Positions 31,009 through 39,714 are shown, counted from the stretch's first letter. The stretch: DNA of 64,000 nt from Streptomyces sp. AP-93 (GCF_022808175.1 NZ_JALGBX010000003.1:248022-312021); one strand, 5' to 3'. Translations and numbers: made by a program. The notes: generated by a model from the letters alone, not told the origin.

Positions 31009-31599
31009 CTAGACCTGTGCACTCCTGGCGTCGGGCCCCCGCCCTGCCGCGCCACATAGCGGCAGGGCCCCTGCCTGTGCGCATGCCCATTTCCTGGCCT
31101 CGCTGAGGTGGCTCTGCCTGAGCCCTGTGTGGGGGTCGGGCTGGATGAGCAGGGTGGGGTAGCCGCGGGCGGTGCGTGCCGCTGCCCAAGCGTGGTCGAG
31201 GGCGGTGAAGTCGTCGTCGATCCAGATGGCCGGGACCGTGCTGAGCCAGGGGTCGACGTGGTCGCGTTTCCAGAGGTAGCCGTCGGGGTGGCTGGTGGTG
31301 ATCTGGGGGTGAGGCAGGTCGAGGTAGGTGAACTCGGGCAGTCCCAGGATCGGCCCGATGATCGTGGTGGCGTCCTTGCGCCAGCTCGTGCACCACACCG
31401 GGGTGACGAGGCCGCTGGCCAGGAGGTTGGTCAGCGCGGGCCCGTGGTCGGGGTTGAGCCAGATGGGGACGGAGTCGTCGGGGTGTCGGCCGGCAGGCAG
31501 GACGGTGTGGCGGACGTGGGTGGGCGGGGTGCTGCCGTCTGCGGCAGGGAACGGTATGAGGACGCCGTCGATGTCCAGGAGGAGGTAGGGCAGGGTCAT
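31009..31599 (-). CDS. HAD-superfamily domain protein
   Basis: 196 residues from ATG 31599. The N-terminal motif LLLDIDGVLIP is a HAD motif I (DxDGV/T). VWCTSWRKDA about residue 70 fits motif II, and IWIDDDF about residue 127 fits the acidic motif IV. It is the last gene of a four-gene minus-strand cluster, 15 bp after the methyltransferase. Substrate unknown; a phosphatase acting on a small molecule is likely. Confidence 0.75.
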   Translation of the reverse strand: MTLPYLLLDIDGVLIPFPAADGSTPPTHVRHTVLPAGRHPDDSVPIWLNPDHGPALTNLLASGLVTPVWCTSWRKDATTIIGPILGLPEFTYLDLPHPQITTSHPDGYLWKRDHVDPWLSTVPAIWIDDDFTALDHAWAAARTARGYPTLLIQPDPHTGLRQSHLSEARKWACAQAGALPLCGAAGRGPDARSAQV

Positions 31600-31614
31600 C
31601 GGTGCCTCCGTCGG

Positions 31615-32307
31615 TCAGCGTTTGCGGGCAGTGATCAGGAGGGTGGTCGGCCACGGGTCGCGGCGCGGGTGACGCAGGTCCAGTGCCGAGGTGATGCGCA
31701 GGCCGGTACGCGCGAGGTGTGCGCTCCAGCGACGGGCGTCGAACTCCCATCGGGCGATAGGTAGCCGGGTGTGGTCGGGCATGGTGACGTAGTCCTCGCG
31801 CGGACGGTCGTCCGTGGACGGGTGTCTTCCGGCCCGTGCCGGGTGGGGGACCGAGAAGGCCAGGACGCCGCCCGGTTTGAGGCGGCGGGAGATCGCTGCG
31901 AGCAGCAGCTCGGGGGCTACGAGGCCGATGGCACCGAAGACGGAGTAGATCGCGTCGAAGGTCTGGCCAGTGGCCTGCAGGTGGTGCAGTGCGTGGCCGG
32001 CGGCGAAGGTGGCGCGATCGATGTGGCTGTAGTGGGAGCGGGCGCGGCGTATCTGGAGGCCGACCAGGTCGACACCGGTGACGCGGGCCTGGTGGTGTTT
32101 GGCGAGGTGGGCGACGTTGTGGCCGGGGCCGCAGCCCAGCTCCAGGACGCGCTTGCCGCGCAGGTCCGGGCCGAGGATCTTGGCGCCGGGGCCGAGGCCC
32201 GGTTGGGTGCTCCATTCCATCCGGGCCGGTGCGGTGAGCGCATGGGCGGGGAAGGCCGCTATGCGCTGGGCTGCGTGGGCGTACCAGGGGGAGATCTGGG
32301 CGAGCAC
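31615..32307 (-). CDS. Class I SAM-dependent methyltransferase
   Basis: 230 residues from GTG 32307, directly after the kinase-like gene's stop. The SAM-binding motif I is VLELGCGPGHNV. The acidic end of strand 2 is VTGVDLVGLQ, and post-motifs FDAIYSVFGAIG and LKPGGVLAFSVP are present. Small-molecule methyltransferase of unknown substrate, co-transcribed with the kinase-like and HAD genes. Confidence 0.85.
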   Translation of the reverse strand: MLAQISPWYAHAAQRIAAFPAHALTAPARMEWSTQPGLGPGAKILGPDLRGKRVLELGCGPGHNVAHLAKHHQARVTGVDLVGLQIRRARSHYSHIDRATFAAGHALHHLQATGQTFDAIYSVFGAIGLVAPELLLAAISRRLKPGGVLAFSVPHPARAGRHPSTDDRPREDYVTMPDHTRLPIARWEFDARRWSAHLARTGLRITSALDLRHPRRDPWPTTLLITARKR

Positions 32308-33219
32308 CTAGACCTCCAGGAGTTGGACCACGTCGCTCAAGTGGCGGCGGACGACGGGGATGTACGCGGGGTCCCTGGCCGGGTCGTTGATCCAGCGGAT
32401 GGCCTGCTCCATGAACCACTCCACCGCCCACATCCGGTGCCAGCCCAGGGCCCATGCCTCGGCGGCGAGGCCGCCCCGAGCGGCGAGGGCGTCCTCGTGG
32501 CCGCCCGCGACGACGTACTGCTCCAGGAACACGCGCAGCCGGACGGGGCTCGGCGTGTCGGTGGTGCCGTGGTAAGAGGCGAGGTCGATCAGGCCGGGGC
32601 CGGTGAAGGCACGGGCGAAGTCGAGGAGGTGCCAGCCGTTTTCCCCGATGTGGACGCTCGTGGGGTGGAACTCGGAGTGGACCCAGCCGAACGGGTCCAG
32701 CGTCGCCCCCTGCACTCGAGCATCGGCCGCAGCGGAGATCTTCCCCAGGGCCGTCTCGATGTCGTCGCAGTCCGTCCAGCGGTCGGCCTTCCGCAGCCGT
32801 TGGAGGTGATCGAGAGCTCGGCCGGGCAGGGCCGCGAGCCCCACACCGTCGAGGAGGGGCAGGCCGCCCGCCGGACGGGCAGCGTGGAGCATCACGGCGG
32901 CGGCGACGCCATCGACGTCGTCGGCATCCCGCACGGGGGTGCCAAGGTCGTCCATGAGCATCCCGAGCCACTTGTCCTGCATGGCAGTGGCGTGGAGCTC
33001 GGGGACCGGCAGCCCGATCTGGTGGGCTACCCGCAGGGCCTGGGCCTCGCGGTCGAAGGGCTCCTTGGCGTACTTGAAGACGGCTGTTTCACCGTCGGGG
33101 AAGGTGACGCGTTCGACGCCGGACATGCCCCAGACGCGGATCTCGGAACGTTCGGGGATGGGCTTGCCGACGAGGGCACACAGGTCGTCCAGCAGGGCGG
33201 CGGTCAGGCTCTGGTCCAT
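32308..33219 (-). CDS. Aminoglycoside-phosphotransferase-like kinase, altered catalytic loop
   Basis: 303 residues from ATG 33219. It follows the APH/choline-kinase order: VERVTFPDGETAVFKYAK for the ATP-binding Lys, REAQALRVAHQIGLPVPEL, a catalytic loop WVHSEFHPTSVHI, and the Mg-binding LLDFARAF. The usual H-G-D-x-H is H-S-E-F-H here, with Glu for the catalytic Asp, so activity may be changed or lost. Its stop abuts the methyltransferase start. Substrate unknown; resistance should not be assumed. Confidence 0.7.
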   Translation of the reverse strand: MDQSLTAALLDDLCALVGKPIPERSEIRVWGMSGVERVTFPDGETAVFKYAKEPFDREAQALRVAHQIGLPVPELHATAMQDKWLGMLMDDLGTPVRDADDVDGVAAAVMLHAARPAGGLPLLDGVGLAALPGRALDHLQRLRKADRWTDCDDIETALGKISAAADARVQGATLDPFGWVHSEFHPTSVHIGENGWHLLDFARAFTGPGLIDLASYHGTTDTPSPVRLRVFLEQYVVAGGHEDALAARGGLAAEAWALGWHRMWAVEWFMEQAIRWINDPARDPAYIPVVRRHLSDVVQLLEV

Positions 33220-33298
33220 GAGGGTGACTCCAGGGGGCTGGTGGGCGCCGGGGCGGGCGAGCGGGTCAGCCCGCCCCGGCGCCGTACGGGGGCGGGGG

Positions 33299-34048
33299 TT
33301 ACTCGGCTGCGGTCACGCGGTGGGCGTAGACCTGCTCGATCCAGCCCGCCTTGAAGTCGGCCAGGTCGTCACGGAAGTTCGCCATCGAGGCACCGTAGGG
33401 TGCGACGACTCCGCCGGACTGGTCCGGTACGGACTGGCAGCCGTGCACGAGCCGGCCGCCGAGCGCGGCGTGGGCCTTGATGGACTCGATCCGGCGGTGC
33501 TCGTTGAACCAGCCGCCGTGGTAGACCTCGTCCAGCATCCCGCCCGTCTCGTCGTCCAGGTCGAAGACGACGGAGGTGGCGGCGGGGAAGAACCAGCACG
33601 GGCCGACGTTGGAGATGTGGCCGTCCAGCTCGACCTTGTTGAGCGCCATCAGCGTGGCCGCCTCGCGCAGCATGCGCAGGTGATCGGCGGTGATCTGCGG
33701 CAGGCCGAGGCCGGTCAGGTGCTCCTCGCGGAAGAGATGCGAGTAGACCCCGTACGCCGTCGCCAGGACGCGGGCGGCGTCTGACGTGGACTCGCCGTGG
33801 TTCTTGATGAAGTCGAGCGCGAGCTGCTCGACTGTGCTCGCGGTCGTCTCGTCCACGTCGAGGAGCTGGGCCTTGACCAGGTCCCAGTCTGCGACGAGCC
33901 AGGTGTTGGACTCGAAGCGGAAGAAGTACTCGGCCGGGTCGATGGTGATGCGTCGGCCGTCCACCTGGATGCCGGGCAGGCGGCTCCAGCGCGGGTCGAA
34001 GGCGTCGGGCAGCTCGACCGTGATAGTCGCGGTGTCGATGGTGGTCAC
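33299..34048 (-). CDS. Hypothetical protein heading the HAD/methyltransferase/kinase cluster
   Basis: 249 residues from GTG 34048 (VTTIDTATITVELPD), with GGAG upstream. I do not recognise the family. A beta-rich N-terminus (WLVADWDLVKAQLLD) precedes a helical middle and a His/Trp-rich section (WFFPAATSVVFDLDDETGG, HGGWFNEHRRIE). It is the first gene of the minus-strand cluster and is divergent from the XRE-TPR regulator, which probably controls it. Confidence 0.65.
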   Translation of the reverse strand: MTTIDTATITVELPDAFDPRWSRLPGIQVDGRRITIDPAEYFFRFESNTWLVADWDLVKAQLLDVDETTASTVEQLALDFIKNHGESTSDAARVLATAYGVYSHLFREEHLTGLGLPQITADHLRMLREAATLMALNKVELDGHISNVGPCWFFPAATSVVFDLDDETGGMLDEVYHGGWFNEHRRIESIKAHAALGGRLVHGCQSVPDQSGGVVAPYGASMANFRDDLADFKAGWIEQVYAHRVTAAE

Positions 34049-34242
34049 AGTGTCTCCGTCTCTGATCGTCCGGGGCCGGGGCATGGGAATGCCCGAGCCC
34101 GGTAGGGCGTACGGAACTTGGGGGCCGCCCGGCCCGTGAGTGGGCGACTGCTGATAAGTGAACCGCCCGTTACGCAGAGTGGGTACGGTATGACCGAGGC
34201 CAAGCGGTATACGCGGTTTACAGCTCCGAGGCGGAGGAGATC
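34049..34242. promoter_or_regulatory. Divergent promoter region
   Basis: 194 bp between the hypothetical gene and the XRE regulator. A near-palindrome GCGGTATACGC and a related GTACGGTAT block lie 30-60 bp before the regulator start and are candidate operators. Confidence 0.4.
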
Positions 34243-35598
34243 GTGCCAGCGCAGACCAACCCCAACTCCCGCCTGCGTGAGGCGATCAGCGCCGCAAGGT
34301 GCACGTACGAGGCACTCGCCAAGGACGTGCGCCGCATCGCAGCCGAGAACGGCGACCTGCTCCAGACCAACAAGTCGGCCATCTCCCACTGGGCAAACGG
34401 CACCCGAGTCCCCTCCGGTCAGGCGGGCCAGTACCTTGCCGAAGCCCTCTCCCGACGGCTTGGCCGCGTTGTCACCCGAACCGAGATCGGTTTCCACTCA
34501 CCTGACACGGAATCCCCGCCCGGCAACGACCCCGTCACCACGGTCACCGACCTCGGCCGCGCGGACGTCGAACGCCACCGATTCCTCGCCATCGCGGCCT
34601 TCACCACGGCCGGTGTCGCCATGCCGCTCCTGCACGACCACGAAGCCACCTCCAGGATGCTCCGCGCCCGCACCGCCCGTTCCCTCGTCGGTAGTGATGA
34701 CATCGACGTCGTACGGCAGATCCCGGCGGCCTTCAGCGCCGCCGACGAACGCCTCGGCGGCGGCCACGGCCTGACCACCGTCACCGCCTACCTCGCCGAC
34801 ACCGCCGCACCCATGCTCCGGGGCCGCTTCTCCTCCGAAGCCTTGCGCGAGGCCGCCTTCGGCGCCGTCGCAGAACTCGCCTATCTCGCCGGCTGGAAAC
34901 ACCACGACCTCGGCCACGAGGGCGCCGCCCAGCGTTACTACCAGGTCGGCTACCAGCTCGCCTGCGAAGCCGACCCCCACGGCCACGCCGCTTGGATGAT
35001 GCGCGCCCTCGCCCACCAGTCCCTCAGCCTCAAACAGCCCCACCACTGCGTCGACCTCGTCGAAGGTGCCCTGTTCCGCGGCCTCGGCCATGTCGACGGC
35101 CAGACCGAAGCCCTCCTCCACATCACCCACGCCCGTGCCTACGCGGCCATCGGCGAGAACCCCTCGGCCGCGCGTGCCCTCCTCGCCGCCGAAGACGCCC
35201 TCCTGCGCGAGGATGGACCTCAGCCCAGCTTCTCCCGCGTCAGCGGCCCCGCGGCCGGGACCGTCACCAGCCACACGGCCCGCACCCTGACCGACCTCGC
35301 CGACCACGTCGGCACCGAGCAACAACACCGCGACGCCCTCACCCGCTGGGACCCGGAGAAGTACAAGCGCGTCCACGCTCTCACCCACGCCGACCTGGGC
35401 GATAGCCTCGCCGCCCAGGCCCGCGCCGACGAAGCGGTCGCCGCGTGGACCCAGGCACTCGTCCTCATGGAGGGCATGACCTCCGACCGCACCCTCAAGG
35501 CGATCACCTCGATCCGCTCCACCCTCGCGGTCTACCAGCGCCGCCGCGTCCCCGGCGCCGCCGATCTCGCCCGCCGCGCCCGCGAAGCCCTCGCCTAA
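34243..35598 (+). CDS. XRE-family regulator with TPR-like C-terminal domain
   Basis: 451 residues from GTG 34243, with GGAGG just upstream. The N-terminal 70 residues form a Cro/C1-type helix-turn-helix (LREAISAARCTYEALAKDV, NKSAISHWANGTRVPSG). The rest is helical and TPR-like (ALAHQSLSLKQPHHCVDLVE, HADLGDSLAAQARADEAVAAW). This type is common in Streptomyces and usually answers a small ligand or peptide. It is followed closely by the NUDIX gene and is divergent from the enzyme cluster. Confidence 0.8.
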   Translation: MPAQTNPNSRLREAISAARCTYEALAKDVRRIAAENGDLLQTNKSAISHWANGTRVPSGQAGQYLAEALSRRLGRVVTRTEIGFHSPDTESPPGNDPVTTVTDLGRADVERHRFLAIAAFTTAGVAMPLLHDHEATSRMLRARTARSLVGSDDIDVVRQIPAAFSAADERLGGGHGLTTVTAYLADTAAPMLRGRFSSEALREAAFGAVAELAYLAGWKHHDLGHEGAAQRYYQVGYQLACEADPHGHAAWMMRALAHQSLSLKQPHHCVDLVEGALFRGLGHVDGQTEALLHITHARAYAAIGENPSAARALLAAEDALLREDGPQPSFSRVSGPAAGTVTSHTARTLTDLADHVGTEQQHRDALTRWDPEKYKRVHALTHADLGDSLAAQARADEAVAAWTQALVLMEGMTSDRTLKAITSIRSTLAVYQRRRVPGAADLARRAREALA

Positions 35599-35635
35599 CA
35601 TGCCCAACAACTGGCCCGATGAAGGGAAATGCTCC

Positions 35636-36133
35636 GTGGCTCAGCAGACCGACGACCGCTCCCCCGCCCTCAAGCCGGCACTCGAATCGATGACCCTGCT
35701 GGTCGCGGCCGTCATCGTCCACGACCAGGCCACCAACAGAGTCGTCCTCCTCCAGCGAAGCGAGAACGCCAAGTTCGCCCAGGGCCTGTGGGACCTCCCC
35801 GTCGGCAAGAGCGAACCGGGTGAGCCCATCACCGAGACCGCGGTCCGCGAGCTCTACGAGGAAACCGGCATCACCGTGAAGCCGGAGTCCCTCAAGGTCG
35901 CGCACATCATCCACGGCGCCTGGGGCGTCGAAGCCCCCAACGGGTTCCTGACCGTCGTCTTCGCCGCCCACGAGTGGACCGGCGAACCCGAGAACCGCGA
36001 ACCCCGCAAGCACTCCCAGGTCCGCTGGGTCGCCACCGCTTCTCTGCCTGCGGAGTTCGTCCCCACGACCCGCAGCGCCCTGGTCGCCTTTCTCACGGAC
36101 GGGGCACAGGTTTCACTCAACGGGTGGCTCTAG
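35636..36133 (+). CDS. NUDIX hydrolase
   Basis: 165 residues from GTG 35636, chosen because GAAGGG lies 9 nt upstream; an ATG at 35600 would add 12 residues. The NUDIX box is complete: GKSEPGEPITETAVRELYEE then TGI, matching G-x5-E-x7-R-E-U-x-E-E-x-G-U. It probably hydrolyses a nucleoside diphosphate derivative. It lies downstream of the XRE regulator, likely in the same transcript. Confidence 0.85.
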   Translation: MAQQTDDRSPALKPALESMTLLVAAVIVHDQATNRVVLLQRSENAKFAQGLWDLPVGKSEPGEPITETAVRELYEETGITVKPESLKVAHIIHGAWGVEAPNGFLTVVFAAHEWTGEPENREPRKHSQVRWVATASLPAEFVPTTRSALVAFLTDGAQVSLNGWL

Positions 36134-36151
36134 ATCGAATACAGGGGCATC

Positions 36152-37495
36152 ATGACCGATTCACCTTGGGATTCAGCTCTCCCGCCGATCAAGCCCTTCT
36201 ACCGCTTCAATGGTGTCGGCGAGCCGATCACTCTTCATCGTGGAGAGATCGGCGGTGTACAGGACACCGACATTGCCGGGGAGGTCAGTCTCCGGTGCTC
36301 GCCGGTCCTCGGCGTCGACTGGAACACCATGCCTGATCCGGACGCGCGTCCCCGCACCCAGGACACGGCCACCCTCCGGCTCCAGCGGCCGCATGGGGAA
36401 GCCAAGGTGCACGCCTGGGTCCGGAATGTGGATGAGGGGTGGACCAACGGAGCCTCTCTCGGCGACAGCGAAGCTCCCCTTACCCGCCTCGTGGCCCACT
36501 GGTTCAACCTTCCGCGGTTCAAAGGTCATCAGTACCTCGCATACGAGATCGACGGTGCGGATGCGCTCTGGTCCGTCGGCCGCTGGTCACACGAGGTCGA
36601 CGGTTGGAAGATCCTTCTGGACGTCCGGCCGGATCACAAAGAGGTCTGGGACGAACTGCTCAGGACCCGGCTCTACGCGATGACCCACACGATGGAGATC
36701 AGCCGCGCCGACGGGCAGCAGTTCACCGCCACCGAAGCGCGCCACGTACTCGTGGCCCTGCACTTCGGCATGTCCTTCTGCCTTGGCCGGTGGGTCGCCC
36801 CGCTCCTTCCGGTAGGCATCGGGTCCCACGGGGACGTCGTCTGGGAGGAGTGGGGCGCCCTGCACTGCGATCCTGCCAAGTCGCTGTCCTCGGGCTGGTG
36901 GCAGCCATGGGATGCCGAGGCGCTGGCCAGGTTCATGGACGGACTCGTCCCGGCGTTCTCTGACCCAGTCAAGGCCGAGCCACTGCGACTGCAGATCAGC
37001 TACGCGGTCACCGCGATCCGGGACCAGGGGTTCGTGGAGCAGCGGGTGATGATCGGCGCCGCTGGGCTGGAACACGCCATGTGGCAGAGGCTCGTCCTGA
37101 CCGGCGTGCTCACCCGCAGGGAGTACAAGAACACCCGAGTGTGGAAGGCACACACGAAGCTGCGCACAGTCCTCCAGGGGATCAACGTCTCCCTGGACAT
37201 CGACCGGACGCAGCTGCCCGCCATGGCCCGCTTCATCGACGAAGCTCGACAGCGGAGCGGGGAGCAACTGGACGGGCCGGAAGCCGTGACGAGGATCCGC
37301 AACTCGCTCGTGCACCCTGAGGAAGCTCAGGAGACCATCTACGGGATCCCGGGCCTTGTCATGGAGACGTGGCTGCTCACCCGGCACTACCTGTCTCTGC
37401 TAGTCCTTGAGTCACTGGGCTACCGGGGGCCTCACCAGAATCTGGCACGGATACACGGCTGGGCCGGCGAGACCGAGGAGACGCCCTGGTCCTGA
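36152..37495 (+). CDS. ApeA-like HEPN-domain protein (candidate anti-phage RNase)
   Basis: 447 residues from ATG 36152. The first 250 residues are a beta-rich domain with many Trp (WVRNVDEGWTNG, WWQPWDAEALARF). The C-terminal 150 are helical and contain TRIRNSLVHPEEA, the R-x4-H motif of HEPN ribonucleases, followed by a long helix (VMETWLLTRHYLSLLVLESLGY). This two-part layout resembles ApeA abortive-infection proteins. It lies between the NUDIX gene and the modC remnant. The HEPN call is moderately secure; defence activity is inferred. Confidence 0.55.
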   Translation: MTDSPWDSALPPIKPFYRFNGVGEPITLHRGEIGGVQDTDIAGEVSLRCSPVLGVDWNTMPDPDARPRTQDTATLRLQRPHGEAKVHAWVRNVDEGWTNGASLGDSEAPLTRLVAHWFNLPRFKGHQYLAYEIDGADALWSVGRWSHEVDGWKILLDVRPDHKEVWDELLRTRLYAMTHTMEISRADGQQFTATEARHVLVALHFGMSFCLGRWVAPLLPVGIGSHGDVVWEEWGALHCDPAKSLSSGWWQPWDAEALARFMDGLVPAFSDPVKAEPLRLQISYAVTAIRDQGFVEQRVMIGAAGLEHAMWQRLVLTGVLTRREYKNTRVWKAHTKLRTVLQGINVSLDIDRTQLPAMARFIDEARQRSGEQLDGPEAVTRIRNSLVHPEEAQETIYGIPGLVMETWLLTRHYLSLLVLESLGYRGPHQNLARIHGWAGETEETPWS

Positions 37496-37496
37496 G

Positions 37497-37860
37497 TCAG
37501 AACCGGCCGGAGGAAAATCCGAGCCCTTCGACAAAGTCGTCGATCCGAGCCAGCGCCTCGTCGCCGTCGACCTCGAGGCCTGGGAATGTCCGCAGGAGTT
37601 GGGGGCGGGCACCTGCTGTGGTGGTCAGAGTTCGACGAGGGTGGTCTCGGTGGCCTGGAGGCTGGCCCAGATATCGGTGCCGTCGGCGAGGGCGGCGGCG
37701 GCCTGTGGGGGTGATCTCGACGATGAGGTCGGCCGCCTGGTCAGATGTGACCAGGATGCGCAGTCGGGTGCCGACGGTGGTGATTTCGCGGACGGTGCCG
37801 GGCGAGACGTTGCAGGGGCTGCCGGTGGGCTGCTCGCGGTGCAGTGACACGGACTCCGGG
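37497..37860 (-). pseudogene. Remnant of a molybdate-type ABC ATPase C-terminus (TOBE)
   Basis: On the minus strand, MSLHREQPTGSPCNV and PGTVREITTVGTRLRILV match the TOBE domain of ModC-type ATPases. The frame then breaks near 37710, and the expected ending (QAAAALADGTDIWASLQATE) continues in another frame to a stop at 37625. The ATPase part is missing. A further 120 bp (VDGDEALARIDDFVEGLGF) appear to be the end of another, unidentified gene fused by deletion. Confidence 0.55.
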
Positions 37861-37954
37861 GCAGTGATCGCGAGTGCTTGGGAAGACCTCGCGACATAGA
37901 GATCGTCGACCTTTGACCCTGGCGGATCACTGGCCGCCCCACGAGACTTCAGCC

Positions 37955-38878
37955 ATGTCTTCCTGGGTAGCGATCGATTTCGAGACGGCGAACGAGCACC
38001 GCGGCAGCCCGTGCTCCGTCGGCATGACAGCAGTCGATGGACAGGTCGTCACGGACACCTGGACCACACTGATACAGCCGCCCACGGGGCTCGGCCACTT
38101 CAACCCGTACAACGTCCGGGTCCACGGCATCACGGCAGGCGATGTAGCGACCGCACCCGGCTGGAAGGCCGCGCTCGCCGAGATCGTCGCGTTCGCCGAT
38201 GGGCGCCCCCTGATCGCCCACAACGCCGGCTTCGACTTCAGCGTCATCCGGGCCGCCTGCGACGCCGAAGGCATCGCCTGGCCGGAACTCCGGTACACCT
38301 GCTCTCAGGTCGTCGCCCGCCGGACCTGGCAGCTGCTGTCCTACGGGCTGCCCCACTGCATGGATGCCGCCGGCCACGTCTTCACCGATCACCACCAGGC
38401 GGAAGCCGACTCCCGGGCATCCGCCGAGATCATGCTCGCGGCGATGCGCGAATCGGGCACGACGACGCTCGATGAGCTGCTCGGCAAGCACCAGATCCGC
38501 TGGGGTTCTATGACCGCCGACGGCAAGTGGCGCGGCAGCCAGTACCAGGGCTCGGGCCGCCGCGACCGGTTGCCCGTCCCCGGCGCCAACCCCGACGCCG
38601 ACCCCGAAGGGGCCCTGTACGGACTGACCGTCTGCCTCACCGGCACGCTCACCTCGATGGAGCGGGCCGAGGCCTTCACCCGCCTCGCCGAGGTCGGAGC
38701 CCAGCCGACGAAGACCATAACCAAGAAGACGGACCTCCTGGTCTCCGCCACGCAGACCCAGCTGAAGCCGGGAGACACCCTGAGCGGCAAGCTGAAGAGC
38801 GCGCAGGCCCTGCTCGATGCCGGCCAGGCCATCGAGGTCGTGGACGAGGACGAGTTCCTCCGCCGCCTCGGGGCCTGA
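37955..38878 (+). CDS. DEDDh exonuclease (DnaQ-like) fused to a BRCT domain
   Basis: 307 residues from ATG 37955 (MSSWVAIDFETANEHRG). The exonuclease domain (1-175) has Asp8/Glu10 in AIDFET, HNAGFDFSVI and HHQAEADSRAS, the DEDDh set of 3'-5' exonucleases. A linker leads to a C-terminal BRCT domain (YGLTVCLTGTLTSMERAEA, GAQPTKTITKKTDLLV). It resembles the epsilon proofreading family but stands alone. Likely DNA repair or processing in the element. Confidence 0.85.
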   Translation: MSSWVAIDFETANEHRGSPCSVGMTAVDGQVVTDTWTTLIQPPTGLGHFNPYNVRVHGITAGDVATAPGWKAALAEIVAFADGRPLIAHNAGFDFSVIRAACDAEGIAWPELRYTCSQVVARRTWQLLSYGLPHCMDAAGHVFTDHHQAEADSRASAEIMLAAMRESGTTTLDELLGKHQIRWGSMTADGKWRGSQYQGSGRRDRLPVPGANPDADPEGALYGLTVCLTGTLTSMERAEAFTRLAEVGAQPTKTITKKTDLLVSATQTQLKPGDTLSGKLKSAQALLDAGQAIEVVDEDEFLRRLGA

Positions 38879-38921
38879 CCGGCCCCTGCGGGCGGGCAAG
38901 TGCCCAGGTCATCGGGGTCAG

Positions 38922-38937
38922 ATGCGTGAGCGGACGC
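38922..38937 (+). repeat. 16 bp direct repeat, left copy
   Basis: ATGCGTGAGCGGACGC, identical to 39183-39198. The pair brackets the tRNA 3' fragment and its terminator. Confidence 0.8.
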
Positions 38938-39043
38938 GATGGGAAGGTGGGGTCTGGAGCGGATCCAGCAGCATGCCGCATCCGTCTGACCAGGCATCTC
39001 TGGACTCCGCCGGACGGGGCGATACGGCCCGGCATGATCTTGT

Positions 39044-39092
39044 CTGGACTTTTAATCCGTTGGTTTTCGGTTCGAGTCCGACGACATGACCA
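39044..39092 (+). other. tRNA 3' fragment (anticodon arm to CCA, UUU anticodon)
   Basis: CTGGA–CTTTTAA–TCCGT folds as an anticodon arm with a TTT (Lys) anticodon. A 5 nt variable region follows, then a T arm around TTCGAGT with near-perfect 5 bp stems, then GACATGA and CCA. The upstream sequence has no D arm and nothing pairing with GACATGA, so only the 3' half is present. Such halves are typical att scars of tyrosine-integrase elements. Confidence 0.65.
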
Positions 39093-39130
39093 ACTACTCA
39101 TAGGCGAGGGAAACCCCTCTGACCTGGCAA

Positions 39131-39167
39131 TGAGCGCCCATCTGGTTTCGGCCAGATGGGGCGCTCA
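39131..39167. terminator. Strong hairpin after the tRNA fragment
   Basis: TGAGCGCCCATCTGG (39131-39145) pairs with CCAGATGGGGCGCTCA (39152-39167) apart from one bulge, followed by GTCATTT. It is the kind of terminator found behind tRNA genes. Confidence 0.75.
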
Positions 39168-39182
39168 GTCATTTCCGGGCCC

Positions 39183-39198
39183 ATGCGTGAGCGGACGC
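39183..39198 (+). repeat. 16 bp direct repeat, right copy
   Basis: Second copy of ATGCGTGAGCGGACGC, 261 bp from the first. Confidence 0.8.
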
Positions 39199-39222
39199 TG
39201 CGGGATCGAGCTTCATTCAGCG

Positions 39223-39348
39223 CTACCGCGCGGGCTCGACCGGGATGGAAGGCGCTTCCAGCGCCCCCTCGATGGCCGCTACGGCGTCGGCAAGCAAGAG
39301 CGCCTCCACCCCGGGCTCGACATCCACCACCTCGACGCGCTCGTCCAC
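39223..39348 (-). CDS. Small hypothetical ORF (41 codons)
   Basis: GTG 39348, with GAAGG upstream, encodes VDERVEVVDVEPGVEALLL and ends PVEPAR. Nearly all codons end in G or C, as in real genes here. It starts about 13 bp after the stop of the HTH gene, so the two would be co-transcribed. No family recognised. Confidence 0.4.
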   Translation of the reverse strand: MDERVEVVDVEPGVEALLLADAVAAIEGALEAPSIPVEPAR

Positions 39349-39361
39349 TTGTGAGCCTTCA

Positions 39362-39544
39362 TCAGCCCTTCCCCAAGACGCTACGCACAGTCGTACGGGA
39401 ATGTCCCATCTTTCGGGCAATCTCAGCTTCACTGAGGCCCGCTGCACTGGCCTTGCGAATCAGATCATCTCGACTGTCGACAGTCTCCTTGTACCGCTCC
39501 ATGTCACCAAGAGCCGAACGCACATCGGGGCTAAGGGCGTCCAC
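39362..39544 (-). CDS. Small helix-turn-helix protein
   Basis: The C-terminal part (RDDLIRKASAAGLSEAEIA then RKMGHSRTTVRSVLG) is a clear helix-turn-helix of the resolvase/Hin tail type. The start is uncertain: GTG 39544 gives 60 residues, but an AGGAGG lies near 39600 and the frame is open far upstream. It is divergent from the Hsp70-like gene and could control it through the TGTACA repeats between them. Confidence 0.5.
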   Translation of the reverse strand: MDALSPDVRSALGDMERYKETVDSRDDLIRKASAAGLSEAEIARKMGHSRTTVRSVLGKG

Positions 39545-39714
39545 GCCATCTACCGGGCCGGCGAATTCAGATACCGCCGCACAGGAAGGTGATATTCCTC
39601 CTACCGGATCAACCCGAATCGAACTTGACCGTACCCAGCCAGAAGAATCCGCCACTCTCACCGGCCCGCGACTGTATTCCCTGCTCACGGCAGAGAGTGT
39701 AGGACATGCACTGC

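Noticed and set aside
39044..39092. Complete tRNA-Lys gene
   Set aside because: No D arm and no 5' strand pairing with the acceptor sequence upstream.
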